Assembly: GCA_030704615.1 (NCBI GenBank)
Contig: CM060732.1
Coordinates: 15,626,001-15,686,000, forward strand
Reading direction: 5' to 3'
Source: Takakia lepidozioides
Lineage: Eukaryota > Streptophyta > Takakiopsida > Takakiales > Takakiaceae
DNA length: 60,000 nucleotides
How positions within the stretch are numbered: position 1 is the stretch's first letter; every line of letters starts with the position of its first letter. Below the pieces are notes generated by a model that worked only from the letters and a program-made list of their open reading frames with translations, had not been told where the DNA came from and searched no databases. Positions 10,700 to 22,666 of this stretch are shown here, one piece after another. The translations under genes were made by a program, and so were the position numbers.

Positions 10700-12110
10700 A
10701 GTGAAATGCGAATGCGGCGCCGCATTTCCGTTAAGTACCATCACGAAGCTACACATCCGTACTTGTTGGAAGAAAATGCGGCACCGCATTTCCGTTCCAC
10801 CTTCACATACCTTAGTTGTTGAACGGAAATACGGTGCCGCATTTCCGTCCCACAGCTCCATGTATGAGATACAAAAGGGAAATGCGGCGCCGCATTTCCG
10901 TTCTGGAATGTCGAAAGGTGCGATTCGGACGGAAATGAGGCACAACATTTCAGTTCCGTGGTTCATGATTTTCAATGTGAACGGAAATGCGGTACCGCAT
11001 TTCCGTTCCCCCTTCACATACCTTAGTTGATGAACGGAAATGCCGTGCCACATTTCCGTTCGGGAAAGTATAGAGGTCTCACCTGAACAGAAATGCGGTG
11101 CCGCATTTCCGGTCTGGAAAGTTTGAAGGTCTCACATGGATGGAAATGCGGCACCACATTTCCGTCCCACAGCTCCAGGCCTCATATGGAAAAACGGAAA
11201 TGCGGCGCCGCATTTCCGTTCTAGAATGTCGGAAGGTGCGACTCGGACGGAAATGCGGTGCCGCATTTCTGTTCCCGTTGCTCACGATTTTCAGTCAGAA
11301 CGGAAATGCGGTACCGCATTTCCGTTCTGTAGAGTATTAAGGTCTGACCCTGGCGGAAATGCTGTGCCGCATTTGTCCACAGCTCCATGCCTCACATACA
11401 AAACGGAAATGCGGCGCCGCATTTCCGTTTTGGAATGTCGGAAGGTGCGACTCCGACGGAAATGCGGTACCGCATTTCCGTTATGGATAGTATGAAGTAG
11501 CGGGTCGGAATTGCGCTGTCTCAAGCGGTCGGAATCGCACTCGGCTCCATGCATCAGATACAAAATGGAAATGCGGCGCCGCATTTCCGTTCTGGAATGT
11601 CGGAAAGTGCGACTCGGACAGGAAATGCGGTGCCGCATTCTGTTCCCGTTGTTCATAATTTCAATCAGAACGGAAATGCGGTACCGCATTTCCGTTCCAC
11701 CTTCACATACCGTGCTTGTTGGATGGAAATGCGGTTACCGCATTTCCGTTCTGGAGAGTATGAATGTCTTTTAAGGACGGAAATGTGCTGCAGCATTTCT
11801 ATCCCTCAGCTCCATGCATCAGATACAAAATGGAAATGCGGCGCCGCATTTCCGTTCTGGAATGTCGGAAAAGTGCGACTCGGACGGAAATGCGGTGCCG
11901 CATTTCTGTTCCCGTTGTTCATAATTCTCAATCAGAACGGAAATGCGGTACCGCATTTCCGTTCCACCTTCACATACCGTGCTTGCTGGATGGAAATGCG
12001 TTACCGCATTTCCGTTCTGGAGAGTATAAAGTTTTCCCCCCGGTGCCGCATTTCCGTCGCTCTGGTGCATGACCAAGATGCAATACGGAAATGCGGCGCC
12101 GTATTTCCGT
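10700..12110. repeat. Main palindrome array of element A, about 26 copies at about 53-bp spacing
   Basis: About 26 palindromes with half-site GGAAATGCG, a 4-bp G-N-N-C centre and CGCATTTCC are spaced 49-57 bp apart. The intervening sequences recur in a fixed order (ending TACAAAATGG, GGAATGTCGGAA, TTCATAATTCTCAATCAGAA, CACCTTCACATACC, GAGAGTATGAATG), making a higher-order repeat of roughly five palindromes. The centre depends on position: GCGC after the TACAAAATGG spacer, GTGC or GCAC after the GTGCGACTCGGAC spacer, GTAC after the AATCAGAAC spacer. The array fills the space between the two divergent genes, where both promoters should lie. Confidence 0.9.
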
Positions 12111-12320
12111 CCACCAGCAATCGAAAGAATCACTCGGACGGGAAATCTGGAACCTCAATGGGTTGCATTGTTCCGAAACAACACAATTGCGGCCAGTCTT
12201 GATGAGCACAACTTGGTTGTCTGACCGTTTTAACTAACAGTACTGGCACTTGTCAGTGCGAACGTTCCTGTCTGCACCGAGAATACTGCTGGATCCACCC
12301 TCAGGAGAAACTGTCAGGAG

Positions 12321-15300
12321 ATGTTATTTCGTCGCCGAATCGGCCATCATTGTCATACTTACTGGCTATGGAATCAAACCTCCCACCTTCATGCATGTAG
12401 CTTGAAACAATACTTTCCACTTCAATGTGCGACTTCCAATCGTCGATGGACTCCGCATGGTGCCTGTGAGCCTTGGTCTGTCGCTATACTGAACCTCGCA
12501 CTTGCCAACTTCGTGCGGTGTTCGATGGCTCCGAATTCCTACGCTATAGTTTGCTGTCCTCCGCAACTTGGGAGAGCCTGGATCCCAAACGAGGGAGGAC
12601 TTTGCAGAGTGACTGAAACTTACCTTTGTTCCAAATTCAAGCTCAAACCGGGCACAGTTTATTTGGAAGAAGAAAGGAAGGATGTTCCTGGACAGGTTGA
12701 CGAGACCATTGTCGTGCTAGGTAACGACGGAGGTTGCGGAATCGAATGGCACGTACCCCCATCAGACACCATCCTGTACCGAGCTGTGGGAATGCCCATT
12801 CCCTTTCCGAATCAGTCGCTGCCCACACCATCCACAAAGGAGTCCGGAAACCGACAGGCGGCCACTGCCAACAGAGAGGTATGCAACGATAATCATTCCC
12901 GACCTGGACCGTCAAGACCCTCCATAGCTTCTCGTGTGGACGTATTCGACATTTCCGACGAGGAAGATGATTGCATTGAGGTACCCATGTCCTCCACACG
13001 GTCGTTCAAATCCGGCATGGACGTCTCTGTAGGTGCTACGCATGTGCCCTCGAGCATAACTCCAACCCGGTCCATTGTGCAGCTCCTACGACAACATCAC
13101 CTCGATGGTTCTCGCTCCGAGCTGGCTGCTCTCGACTATGCCAAATTCCCAGTCAGAAAGGTAACGTTTCTGCCTCCCGAAGTCGATGGCAATGTCATCT
13201 TCGAGTTTCCACCTGTTTCTTCGTCAAACAAAGCCTCCGGGATGTTAACAGACATGGATCGAAAGCATGACGGACACCCCTGGTGTGTGACGAAGACCAG
13301 TAGCACGAAAATTGCTGATGGTGTTCGTGTACGATATGTCCTCTGTGCGGGGAAGCTGAGGTGCCTCAATCCCACCTGCTTCCACTTTCTCTCCAAAGGA
13401 GGGCGGAGAAACGAGACGGATTGGACTGGCACAACGCATCATCCATTCATTGTCTCCAGCCAAGCTCCTGCGGGTTCTTTCAAGTGTGCACATTGCAAAG
13501 AACCACCGACGTGCATGTCCATGTGCAGAGCCAAGCAATATTACGTAATCCATTTGCTCCCGGACTTGACTAGAGCTTGCATACACGTTGGGGTCCACTG
13601 CCACCCCTTGGCGAGAGGCAACATGCGTGAGGCTGCAGGAAGCACACGACATCATAAAAGAGGAGGTGAAATTGAGCCCCGGAGCCAGACCAAAGCAGAT
13701 TCAGCTGAAGGCAGCCCACAAGATTGCTCTTGGCAAAATCATGTCTGAAGATGGTTCCGACCGAGAGCCCTTGACCGAAGACGAGATGCGTGACCTCTTG
13801 GAGTCCGTCTCGCACGTTTGTAGTCCGAATGTGCGGAATCACATCGTATCTTGCAAGCAGGAGTTCGGCAGGGGGTCGGACATGTACTCAATCCTGGAGG
13901 TGAAACGAATGACTGGATATGACTACATCCAAGGTAGCAGGTTTCCAGGGCAAGGCAGCGAATCCGATCGTTGTTACATTTTCAAAATGTCGACGTGTGG
14001 GCCTGGGAGTGGAGTCGACTTGGTCACTCGCATGACAACTGGAAACTTGTCGAATGCTTGGGTGATGTTTGATCACATCAAGCGAATTACAAACCATCAG
14101 TGGGTGACTATGGGTGCGCATGTTTATGACTATCACTCCAAGAGGCTCATGACGATTGCAATCTGCGAGATGAAAGGGGAGGACACACAGTCCGAGATGC
14201 ATCTGTGGGAGGGCATAAACGAGCAGATGGCAAGGGCGGGATTGCCAGAGCCCAATTTCAGGGGATTCATGGCAGACAACGCTCAGGCCAACTGGGCAGC
14301 GGTGCGGCGTGTGTACGGTGAGGACCCCAATGTTCCAATGGAGGGGAAAGAGAGATCCTGTGGATTCCATTGGATGCAGAGTCTATCCCACTACACTACC
14401 AAATTTGTTGCTAGCTCATTCCAGGCTGAACACCGTGTCCTTTGTACGGCGTGGAAGGATGCACCCACATTTGATGACGCGGAGGTTAAGTTTGCTATCA
14501 TCGAGGCTTGGTGGAACACGTCAGGTGCAGTGGAGACAACCAATCTGGGAGCATTGCACAGCTGGTTGGGGTGGTGGCATTTTGGTATCGACAGTTCGGA
14601 CAGTACATGCGGGAGGTAGGCTGCTGTCATTTTCGTTCATTTGTCTTTCTGTTACGGACATTTCGATTGGTCCCTCACCATTGTTTGTGTCCTTCTAGGA
14701 GCGGTGCTTGGATTCCGACACGGACATGCCGAACACGAATATGGCAGAATCGGTCCACTCCTCCTGGCGAGCGTCTTCTGCCGCACATCTGGTGGACGTA
14801 GTGACGGCCACAACGGAGGACATCGACAGAGCAATCATGCAGCAAGCCACGTACTACAAGTTCCTGAGCGGCAAACAATGGGGCTTTGGGCCGGACAGGG
14901 AGGAATTGTTGGTACGAATAGCTTCGAGGTCCAAGAATCCACTGAAATGGGCGACACCATTGCGAGAGAAGATCAAAGGGACGCCTCTGCACCGCAGAGG
15001 TGAACACCTAGAGGGGGACGTCCGGACTCGCCCTGTCAGGCGGAGGATTGAAGAGGAACCCGGGTGCGAAGAGGATTCCTGGAGATCCGACAGGAACATT
15101 CGGACAGCACCTCGAGGTCCCGTCATGTTGCCGCACAATGTGTCTTCCAGCAGTGGAAGCCCAAGAAATTCCAGATCGCCGTCGCCTTCAACCGGGGATT
15201 TCGTGCAAAAAATTCCCACCGCTCCCTTGCCCCAGATTCCGCCCGCTGTTATGCAGTATGGCCAAGCCATTATGGAGACGACTGTGTCTGCTCACAGTGG

Positions 15301-16128
15301 AGAATTGCTCGCACAAAGCCGTCGTTTTGAGGAAGGTGTTCCGCAATTCGTGTGGATACACGGCAACGTTGTTTAGAGATGATAAGGAGGAATCCAGATG
15401 GGGCTGTCCCTGCTCCTACTTTTACAGGAAGATTTGTCCATGCAAAGTTTGCGGAGGGCGACAACCACCCAGTTCTGGTTCTGCAGGAGGACATTATGAC
15501 TTGCGTGTATGGAAAGCCCAAGTACGACATACAAACAATGCCAGAGGCTCCCCCGGTGTGGCCGGTGGAACCAGGCTGCGATCTGAGTCAGGTTGAGGCC
15601 GACGCCCTTACCGCCGCAGGATTTCGGATGGTGCAGCGCACTGACGTCCCCAGAGAACCATTTCCGCTTCCACAGCCTCCACCACCGACCCCTGTGAGAG
15701 CAAGAACAATGGGACACGACAGCTCTAAGCATCCTACACACCGTTGGGGGAAACCGAAGAGGCGGCGACCTCCCTCAAAAGTGAACGAGACAAGGATGGG
15801 GAATGCACTTCGGATGAACTGTACAATCCAGAGCTCGACAGAAGTGCCCCCACCAGGATCCGGGCGTGTGTATCAGATGGCCACGGCGGGCTCAGCTGTT
15901 CGCAATGAGGTGTACACCATCACCATTTCAGAATTACCCACCTGCAATTGCACCGACTTCCAGATCATGGCGAACAAGGGGGCATCATACTGCCCTTGCA
16001 AGCATTTGTACTACGTGTACCTAAAGAGACTCCGTTGTAATTCCACAACTCAACACTTCATACATGCACCAGGGTTGAGCCCGCAGGAGGTTCACACTCT
16101 TCTGAATATGGATCCAGGGGACCAGTGA
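12321..16128 (+). pseudogene. MULE-like transposase with SWIM zinc finger, element A copy, frameshifted
   Basis: The frame opens at 12321, but homology to element C starts near ATG 12525. Domain order: an N-terminal region; a conserved KHDGHPWC-TKTS block (13262-13310) leading into a Cys/His-rich zinc-binding region; and an RNase H-like DDE core. Within the core are MFDH (Asp codon 14071), FMADNAQANW (Asp 14275), CGFHWMQSL (Cys 14359, His 14368) and NMAESVHSSW (Glu 14747). A Pro-rich linker precedes the SWIM finger, CxC at 15942-15950 and CPCKH at 15991-16005. One intron (14616-14698) is shared with element C. Damage includes a 2-bp deletion near 13634, a 1-bp shift near 14583, a frame change at about 15330-15376, and paired indels at about 15455 and 15488. 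D-D-E plus C-x-x-H plus SWIM is typical of Mutator-like transposases, which cut and rejoin element ends. This copy should be inactive. Confidence 0.8.
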
Positions 16129-16379
16129 GCTTGGCTTGCGGTCCCAATACAATGGTACGCCCATCCTTTTCGGATAGTAGAACTGTACTGCTGCCAGTAC
16201 CTCAGACTCTGGCCACAGAAAGGTCCGACATATGTCTTGCCTACCAGTAACCTGTTTTGCTCGAACTAAGATATTACTATATCGTTCACTTGTTTCCACG
16301 TGCATGTATTTTTGTATGTTGGAGGGTTCATGTTTTTCTGCTTTCCGAAAACTTGCTTTCCTCATTCGACCTCCGACAA

Positions 16380-16401
16380 GGAAATGCGGCGCCGCATTTC
16401 C
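16380..16401. repeat. Single perfect element A palindrome downstream of the transposase gene
   Basis: A perfect GGAAATGCG / GCGC / CGCATTTCC palindrome lies 252 bp after the transposase stop. Half-site relics follow near 16478 and 16851. The rest of 16129-16900 shows no gene, only ATGAGCGG units near 16722 and 16741 that echo the terminal repeats. Confidence 0.85.
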
Positions 16402-16876
16402 AAGTATCGTCGTAGGTACTGGTAGAGGCGGCCTTCCCCAACACCAAACCGCTCCGAAATTTCGCACGTGCGAACCCTAATGCGGCACCTTATTTCCCAG
16501 TTCAGTTGCAAACCTTTCCCGCCGAATACCCGAAGAAGACAGAATTGTGAAGTACTGCAGACTGTATTGGTGCAGACTCCATTGGTTCAATCGCGGCAAA
16601 AGGGTCAGCTTCATTCCAATGTTAAGGCATGTAAAACCGCGGAATACTCTATACAGGCCAGTATGCGACGTCCTTTTGCAGTGGTATACTGGATTTCCCG
16701 TTGCACGGTCACTTATTTCCATGAGCGGATCTATAAAACCATGAGCGGACTTGTTACTGACGACATATCTTCGCCGCATTACATGATCTGGAACGTCCAA
16801 AAACGGCAAGGTCAAATAAAAAAACTATTATTTTAATACTTGTTTAATCTGCCGCATTTCCAAATTTGGAGGAGTC

Positions 16877-16974
16877 CGCTCATGAAATCCGCGTATCTTA
16901 GACTTCGGCTCACCGCTCATGCGGCTCATGGCTCATGGCTCATGGTTTCTGCTCATGAAATAATAAACCTCTCC
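16877..16974 (-). repeat. Right terminal inverted repeat region of element A
   Basis: On the minus strand it reads GGAGAGG, TTATTATTTCATGAGCAG, then ATGAGCC units and a TTTCATGAGCGG, matching the left end in inverted orientation. It is duplicated at 26319-26420 in the inverted copy. Confidence 0.6.
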
Positions 16975-17388
16975 ACACATATGAAATTAGTTCAAAATTT
17001 GTTCCAAATTGACAGACGAATGCACACACGATTGGACAGACGAATGGACAGACAAATGAAAAAAAGATGAAAAGACGGTAATAACGGCATTTGTCAGACT
17101 CTGCAACCCTCACGCTTACCAAAATCTTAAAATAGATTCGAAGCCGCAAAACCTTAACCCACGCCCCAAACGCACATGTGACCACCCACGTGGCACGCGG
17201 AGGCAGTTGTTTCAACCGCAATCTGCCAGAGGACACAATGGTGTACCTACGGATTCGTCACACATTATAATCATTGTCTCATAATGAGCCGTCCACAATT
17301 ACTTTCGGCAGTTAGCCGCTAGGCGTCAATATTCCCTGACAACACTCGCATGTGCCATGTGACATACGGCTTTAAGGATAGTAGATGG

Positions 17389-17482
17389 CCCTCGTGTCGG
17401 GCATTCCTCAATTTAAGGTCATTGCGCCCAGGGCTGGAGCCAGAGGGAATGCCCATTTATCGAGGAATGCCCGACACGAGGG
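17389..17482. repeat. 94-bp hairpin-forming MITE-like sequence
   Basis: Perfect 21-bp terminal inverted repeats beginning CCCTCGTGTCGGGCATTCC bound a 52-bp interior. It could be a minimal non-autonomous element. The mirrored copy is at 25811-25904. No target-site duplication is clear. Confidence 0.6.
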
Positions 17483-17528
17483 GCCCATCCCTACATTAAA
17501 CATGTGCAAGAAAGCAAGGCATGGCACT

Positions 17529-17591
17529 GCATTACGCACATCTGTAATGCACCACCCTCGCTGTCCAATGCATTACGCCGGCGTGTAATGC
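17529..17591. repeat. Pair of 22-bp GCATTAC palindromes
   Basis: Two 22-bp palindromes (17529-17550 and 17570-17591) have outer arms GCATTAC and GTAATGC and different interiors. They lie 41 bp apart. Mirrored copies are at 25743-25764 and 25702-25723. No gene is associated. Confidence 0.7.
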
Positions 17592-18489
17592 CCCGCCATG
17601 CCCAAGTGATTTATTCACTGTAACAGCACGATAAATAGACACAGAAAAATCTCAAAGTGCTTTATGGTTCACCTCCGGATTCCTCCCAACTTATAATGAT
17701 CGATTGTTAATGTGCAGTCCAGAATTAGTTGTGGCGGTTAGCCGCCTGACTTCATTTCTCCCTGCCACTTGTCAGAATTGGCATCCTTCACGCTTATTCC
17801 AGAGTCTGCTGTCAGAGCCGCACGATAATGATGCCAGAACTAACGTACAAGTACGACAAAATTCAGTATGATCGCGGCCGTTATAATTGTTGTATAATTA
17901 ATGTGACCATGGCTGCTGTCAATACATGAAAAACTGTGCACACATTCAATGAAACCTAGATTTCCCGAGTAGAAATCAGCCGTTCGATTCCGCCTTAATC
18001 CATGGTGGCCACAATCGATCCGGGAGAGAAATCATCCGACACTGCCATTGGAGCGATTCAAGATGAAAGTTACTTGTCACCTCTATATAACGTCCGACTC
18101 CACACACCACCAACTTCCCTCTGCGAACCTCTCACTTGCTTCTTTCTCTCGCGCACCTCTCTGGACAACGTGCACCTCTTTGTCTATCCTGCACCACTGT
18201 GGCCATAGGGTACTTCTGAAGCAGCCTCTGCATCTCTCTCTGCTTCCGTAGTCTCGGGTGTCAACTGTACATTTCTCACGTAGGATAATATGATACTCAA
18301 TTTTTTTGTGTACTCTCCATGTGCACCAGCTACACTTACTTTCGTTTGTCTAAAGTTAGTCCTAAACCTCCATTGGGCAGTCGCCACATTATTATTCATC
18401 CATCCCAAGAATCATTTTCTCATCTACAAAGGGCCTCTTCATTATCCATTGTTCATCCATGTGGTTGATTTCATCAACAAATATCATCC
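17592..18489. other. Duplicated flank without recognisable gene
   Basis: This stretch is identical or nearly so to the reverse complement of about 24803-25701. Short open frames exist, but none has recognisable features. It is ordinary intergenic DNA carried along in the inverted duplication. Confidence 0.6.
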
Positions 18490-18513
18490 ACCCTCCACTG
18501 TCCAGTGGAGGTT
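18490..18513. repeat. Palindrome with half-site ACCTCCACTG, copy 1
   Basis: A 24-bp site ACC-CTCCACTG / TC / CAGTGGAGGTT is palindromic except at its ends. It is the first of four dispersed relatives (18766-18789, 20170-20193, 22667-22690) and is mirrored at 24780-24803. Confidence 0.7.
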
Positions 18514-18765
18514 GGCATTTGTGACTCCTTCTGACAGATCATATAGATGTAGTCACATTGTGCTATAGTCCGCCCTCATACTCCACTTCAATTCCAAGTG
18601 TCTTTCATAAGTCTCGGGATAGATCCATACATTGACTTTACCTTTTAAATCCATAGTGATTTTCTCATTCAAATCCGTCGAAAAAGTTCTCCTTCAACTC
18701 TTCCTTTCGGTGGGACAACGTTCTTTCGTTCAGTTTAACTTCCCTCCCGTAATCCGATTTTATTG

Positions 18766-18789
18766 AACCTCCACTGTCTAGTGGAGGTT
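18766..18789. repeat. Palindrome with half-site AACCTCCACT, copy 2 (perfect arms)
   Basis: AACCTCCACT, a 4-bp centre GTCT, and AGTGGAGGTT form perfect 10-bp arms. It lies upstream of the decayed DUF7869-like gene and is mirrored at 24504-24527. Confidence 0.75.
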
Positions 18790-20169
18790 ACTAAATTCAT
18801 GGGGTTCCAAGTTGGCCAAAGGGTGTTTCTGTCACTTCCTGGATCTCCGTCAGTGGTTGCCTCAGGAGATTGCCAAAATGTCTCTGGGGAAAGAACTTGC
18901 CACGGACACCACTTGTGATCGTCTACCATTTCAGTTATCTTGATCTTTTGTGATGACGCATTTGGCTCCTGTCCTCTGCCTTATCGACACATGGATGCTG
19001 ACACATTTGATTGGGACTCCAGTTGTGTGGGATGTCTCCAGTGTTCACCCGCATGAAACTGTGGATTCAGCATCTCAAAGAAACCCGAGATCTCATTCCA
19101 TCACAGAGGATAGTGATTGTCAAGTGCAATTCACTGAAAGCAATGAAATTCTGTCCAACGGAGAGACTGAAGGGGATCCGGCTGAAGGTCTTGGGAGAAA
19201 TTGTTGAGAAACTTGCAGTGCCTTCTTCTTGGGGAGGACGGAAACGCCCTGTTTGAAGGCCGAATTCAGGCTTGCATTCCTAACGAGGTCATTCTGAATG
19301 ACAAACTCGGAGAGGACGATGTTGGGGTTCTTGTCACCAGAACAATCTCTGGAGAATCCGATTCTCTGATGTCCATTGTGAAATGGCCGTTAACAAAAAC
19401 AAGACTTCTTGAAAATGGCCGGATACTCTCCGTTGATCTCGAAAATTTCCTACGATCTTGCGGTGACATGGAGCATGATGACCATCACACAGTCATGAAG
19501 AAAGCAGCGTACAAGCATTTTACAAGAAGAAGAAAGCATCCAATTTGGAGGACTCAAAAAAGTGCAAGAAAAATCTTACTCTAGAGGAAGTGAGGTCGGT
19601 GAGCAGCAAACCTTGTTGCAAGTTTCAGTGCTGCCAGTATTTTGATTGGAGAAATTTTTTGGCAATTTTACTGCAGTTTGGGGATCGTCATTTGATGAGA
19701 GGAGAGAACATGGATTGAATGTTTCAAAACGACTTCACATCATGGAAGGGGCATTGTGCATGTTACGATAGAGGGTGTTGATGTTTGTGAGAAAGCATGG
19801 TGGATAATACACGGAATTGGAAGGTCAACGTACATGGAGTACAAAAAGCTTAGTAAAGAGGGCTGGTTGTCATCTTTGCACGGAAATCGTGGCATCAAGC
19901 GGCCTCGACCAGGGACACTCCAGGCAGAGGGGAACATTATGTCAATTATCAATGCCAATACTGACCTTATGCCTCACAAAACACGTTGCATTAGAGAGGG
20001 ACGTCGGGATACTTTGAGAGTTTTGCCACCCGAAATGAACTGGAAGAGAATTCGGGAGGAGTCCAACAAGGTGACTTTTTCTCCATGTCCTGATGTCCTG
20101 TTTCAAAATACTGTGGCTGATTTTAGTCGTGGTGATGCCATCCTACATTCTTGTTCTTCCACTTTGTAG

Positions 20170-20193
20170 AACTTCTACTGCCCAGTGGACGTT
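20170..20193. repeat. Palindrome related to AACCTCCACTG, copy 3
   Basis: AACTTCTACTG / CC / CAGTGGACGTT: most outer and inner positions still pair. It sits between coding fragments of the DUF7869-like pseudogene. Confidence 0.55.
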
Positions 20194-21699
20194 GACATTC
20201 TTGGACAGACGAACAGACTTCTCGGTTTGAAAGGAGTCTCGCAGCCCGCTGTAAGCCGCATCCGGAATCGAAAATTTCCTAACGTGGAGGTTTGGAAAAC
20301 CGGAAGCACCTTTGCTCAGTGCACAAAATGCGAGATATTGAATGACTTGATCAAGAAGTCTATCAAAATGAGTGCCGAACAGCACATAAGCGGGCGCTTG
20401 ATAAGCACTTAGGCATCAAGAGTCATGCAGAAGGCTGTACCATAGCTGGAGGAATGAGTCCGTTATGATTCCGGAGGAGTTCATGTGTATTATTCACGAT
20501 AAGATGGATCATAGGAAAACAACTATTCCGAGGCTACAGACGACGAACAAGATGGTCTCGGGATTGGGTCAGTTGCCTGTCTCATTGACAGGAATGGTTA
20601 CGCACGGACACGGTGATGGAGCTTACGCTCAGTTTTCTCTTGAGTTCTAGGAGGGAAATTCAAACTTTACAATTGGGTCGTTGGCTCGTTGCCTGCGCCA
20701 ACTGGAAAAGCCGACATGCCGGGAATCCAAGAACATTTTCTACACTGCACTTCAAAATGATTTTTTTGAAACGCTCATGAGATGCAAATCGAGATGTTTG
20801 GAGGCTCTGAAACACTGCAGGCCGCAAGATAAACGTGGTGCTCGTCCACTTCCTAGACAACTTTATTTGTAGATAACAGATGGATGTTTGTTTTCCTATC
20901 CCTCCTCACTACCAAAGATGTCTTTGAAGAGATCCAGCTAGGTTTTCTCATGGTCGGCACACCCATGAGGATATTGACGGATTCTTCAGCTGTCTCTAGA
21001 AGAAGCTAAAGGAACGCAACACCTACATTCTTCTGGATTTGATGAGGTCATTCATGATCTCCCAAGATCTGCAATTCATTCCTCAAATTATTCAGGAGGT
21101 TCCTGACTTCAAGAAGTTTGTTAAGGGTTGTACTCTTGATGGAAAGGAGGCGTTGGTTGGGATCTCAGAGATGCACGTTTTCGGTTTTTTAAGGATGCGG
21201 ATGGTTGGCCCGTTATGAAGTACAAGAAGTCAGCTACTGATTCGGATTGGCTTCCAAAAAACTCCAGCGTTAAGATGTGGAAGTCCAACCCTGACGGGAC
21301 TCCAAATCTCCCTGAAGGAGACCCAGATGCCATTCCAAGAAGACCGATATGGGGAGTCGGGGACAACTCCTCCGAAAAACAGTCCTTCATAAAAAATGGT
21401 ATTAAGAAATAGAGAGTTTTTGGACCAAATGAATGTTGCTTGACGATCATTACCGAGGTGTAATGGAATAATACGACCAATACTGGGCAAAAATTCTCGC
21501 CGAACTGGATAAGCCAATGCAAAAAATTCTGGAGCGTATTCAACTTCTTGAGGGATTATGGCCGAAAACAAATCGGTCCTCAAACCATCGGAGGGATGGC
21601 ATCCAGCCACAGATAGTGCATGATATGGAAGAAGAGGATGAAGTTCCAGAACCTTACTGTGCGAGCGTCCAAGGATACCCTTGAATCCGTTCAAGGATG

Positions 21700-22120
21700 T
21701 TGAGAAAGGGTTTTGTTATGGTTTTAGTCATGGTTAACTAGAATAACCTACTTCTACTTAACTATGACTTTTGGATATTTATTATGTGTATTTTATGTGT
21801 TGGGACTTCATTTGGTCTCATATGCCAAGTGAGGTGTCAAGCCTCACTTGGGACATGGGGATGGGTTTTCCCCTTGTGAGGGTTGAGGAGGGCTCATCTT
21901 CTTGTAGTGATAATGAAAGTGAACACAATGGAAACACTCCACTCATGAATCCACTCAATCACATAAACTAAGTCAAGCCAATGGCACCTTTGCTAAGAGA
22001 ATCCACCCTACAAAGCCCTCACCACACTCCCTCTCAATACCTAGAGCTATGGAGGTGTGAGAGGCTCATGGATTGTGGCATAACTTTCTAGGATTGTGTG
22101 CTTAGAATATATGGTGGATA
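21700..22120. other. Interruption within the DUF7869-like pseudogene
   Basis: About 420 bp without family similarity separate two parts of the pseudogene. It contains an inverted repeat CCAAGTGAGG / CCTCACTTGG at about 21823-21849. It may be an intron or an inserted solo element; no target-site duplication is obvious. Confidence 0.35.
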
Positions 22121-22666
22121 GCGATGTATGTTGTGGCACGATGCTTAGGTGCACGACAGTTTTTTGTGCTCATTCGCCCTCATGACCCAACGATGTGCCC
22201 GGTCTGGATGGGGATGGCAATTTCAGATGTCATCCGAGAAAGGGAGGATCCTAATTTTAAGAAAGTGAAGGTGGAGTGGTGGAGACCGAAAAAAGGAGGT
22301 AACCCGTCAGACTTGGAGAGGTACAGGGACTGTTGGTCAAAAGTTTGGGAGTACAAGGTCCGTCAGATCCTGCTCAATGGATCCACGTGAACAATGTGGA
22401 CAATGCCGCCACGAACAAATACGACAAGAAATAGCACCAAGAGAATTACAGCGGCGGAAGCAGTGAAGGCGCGCGCGAATTCGGAGGAGGCTAACCTTCA
22501 GCCAGATACCTGAAGGTTACCTTCTTGTGAACCACTTTCCGTCCATGGACTAAATGTTGAGGTCATTTCTGGTTATTCGATTTAAAATATAAAAATTTCT
22601 TTCTACTTTTTTTCCTTCATGTTTGCGTTGGGGGATACTTCTTGTTTCTTTTTTTCTGTCGCACTG

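Larger units (their letters stand above)
1793..16974. mobile_element. Element A: large DNA transposon with SWIM transposase, ParB/methyltransferase gene and palindrome arrays
   Basis: The two ends are related inverted sequences. The left end reads G-run, CTGCTATTTCATGAGCC, then several ATGAGC units. The right end, read on the minus strand, is GGAGAGG, TTATTATTTCATGAGCAG, then ATGAGCC units. In between, in order, are an inverted pair of unknown genes (2259-3950), a palindrome array (4208-5025), a minus-strand ParB/methyltransferase pseudogene (5162-10359), the main palindrome array (10700-12110) and a plus-strand SWIM transposase pseudogene (12321-16128). No convincing target-site duplication was found, so exact termini are uncertain. 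Both principal genes are broken, so the copy is probably non-autonomous. The same layout in element C supports treating this as one mobile unit. Confidence 0.7.
11101..19376 (+). repeat. Left arm of an 8.3-kb inverted repeat (partner 23917-32287)
   Basis: This arm reappears in reverse complement at 23917-32287 with near identity over the stretches compared; several 70-90-residue frames outside the genes are identical or differ by one residue. It spans half the main palindrome array, the SWIM transposase gene, the right end of element A and 2.4 kb of flanking DNA. The inner boundary is at CTGATGTCCAT (19366-19376). The outer boundary is within a palindrome at 11101. Because flanking DNA is included, this is a segmental inverted duplication, not a second transposition. 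Confidence 0.9.
18950..22480 (+). pseudogene. Decayed transposon-like gene resembling DUF7869-domain proteins
   Basis: Fragments in several frames follow one another in the order of a single long protein: VTIEGVDVCEKAWWIIHGI with HGNRGIKRPRP (about 19756-19920); LPPEMNWK-IREE (20020-20066); KFPNVEVWKTGSTFAQCTKCE (20272-20334); FMCIIHDKMDHRKTTIPRL (20480-20540); GMVTHGHGDGAYAQFSLEF (20590-20650); a frame-broken FLMVG block near 20940; and RFFKDADGWPVMKYKKSATDSDWLPK (21184-21260). A C-terminal piece, FVLIRPHDPTMCPVW through RYRDCW (22160-22335), follows a 420-bp interruption. From memory, these blocks match large DUF7869 transposon-like proteins of plants, algae and animals; this assignment is moderate. 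Many stops and frameshifts make it a clear pseudogene. Its 5' part (to 19376) lies in the inverted-repeat arm. Confidence 0.6.

Noticed and set aside
12321-16128. Assigning the transposase to the KDZ (Kyakuja-Dileera-Zisupton) group
   Set aside because: Large size and association with a DNA-modification gene recall KDZ elements, but the C-x-x-H insert and C-terminal SWIM finger fit Mutator-like transposases better; a profile search would decide.
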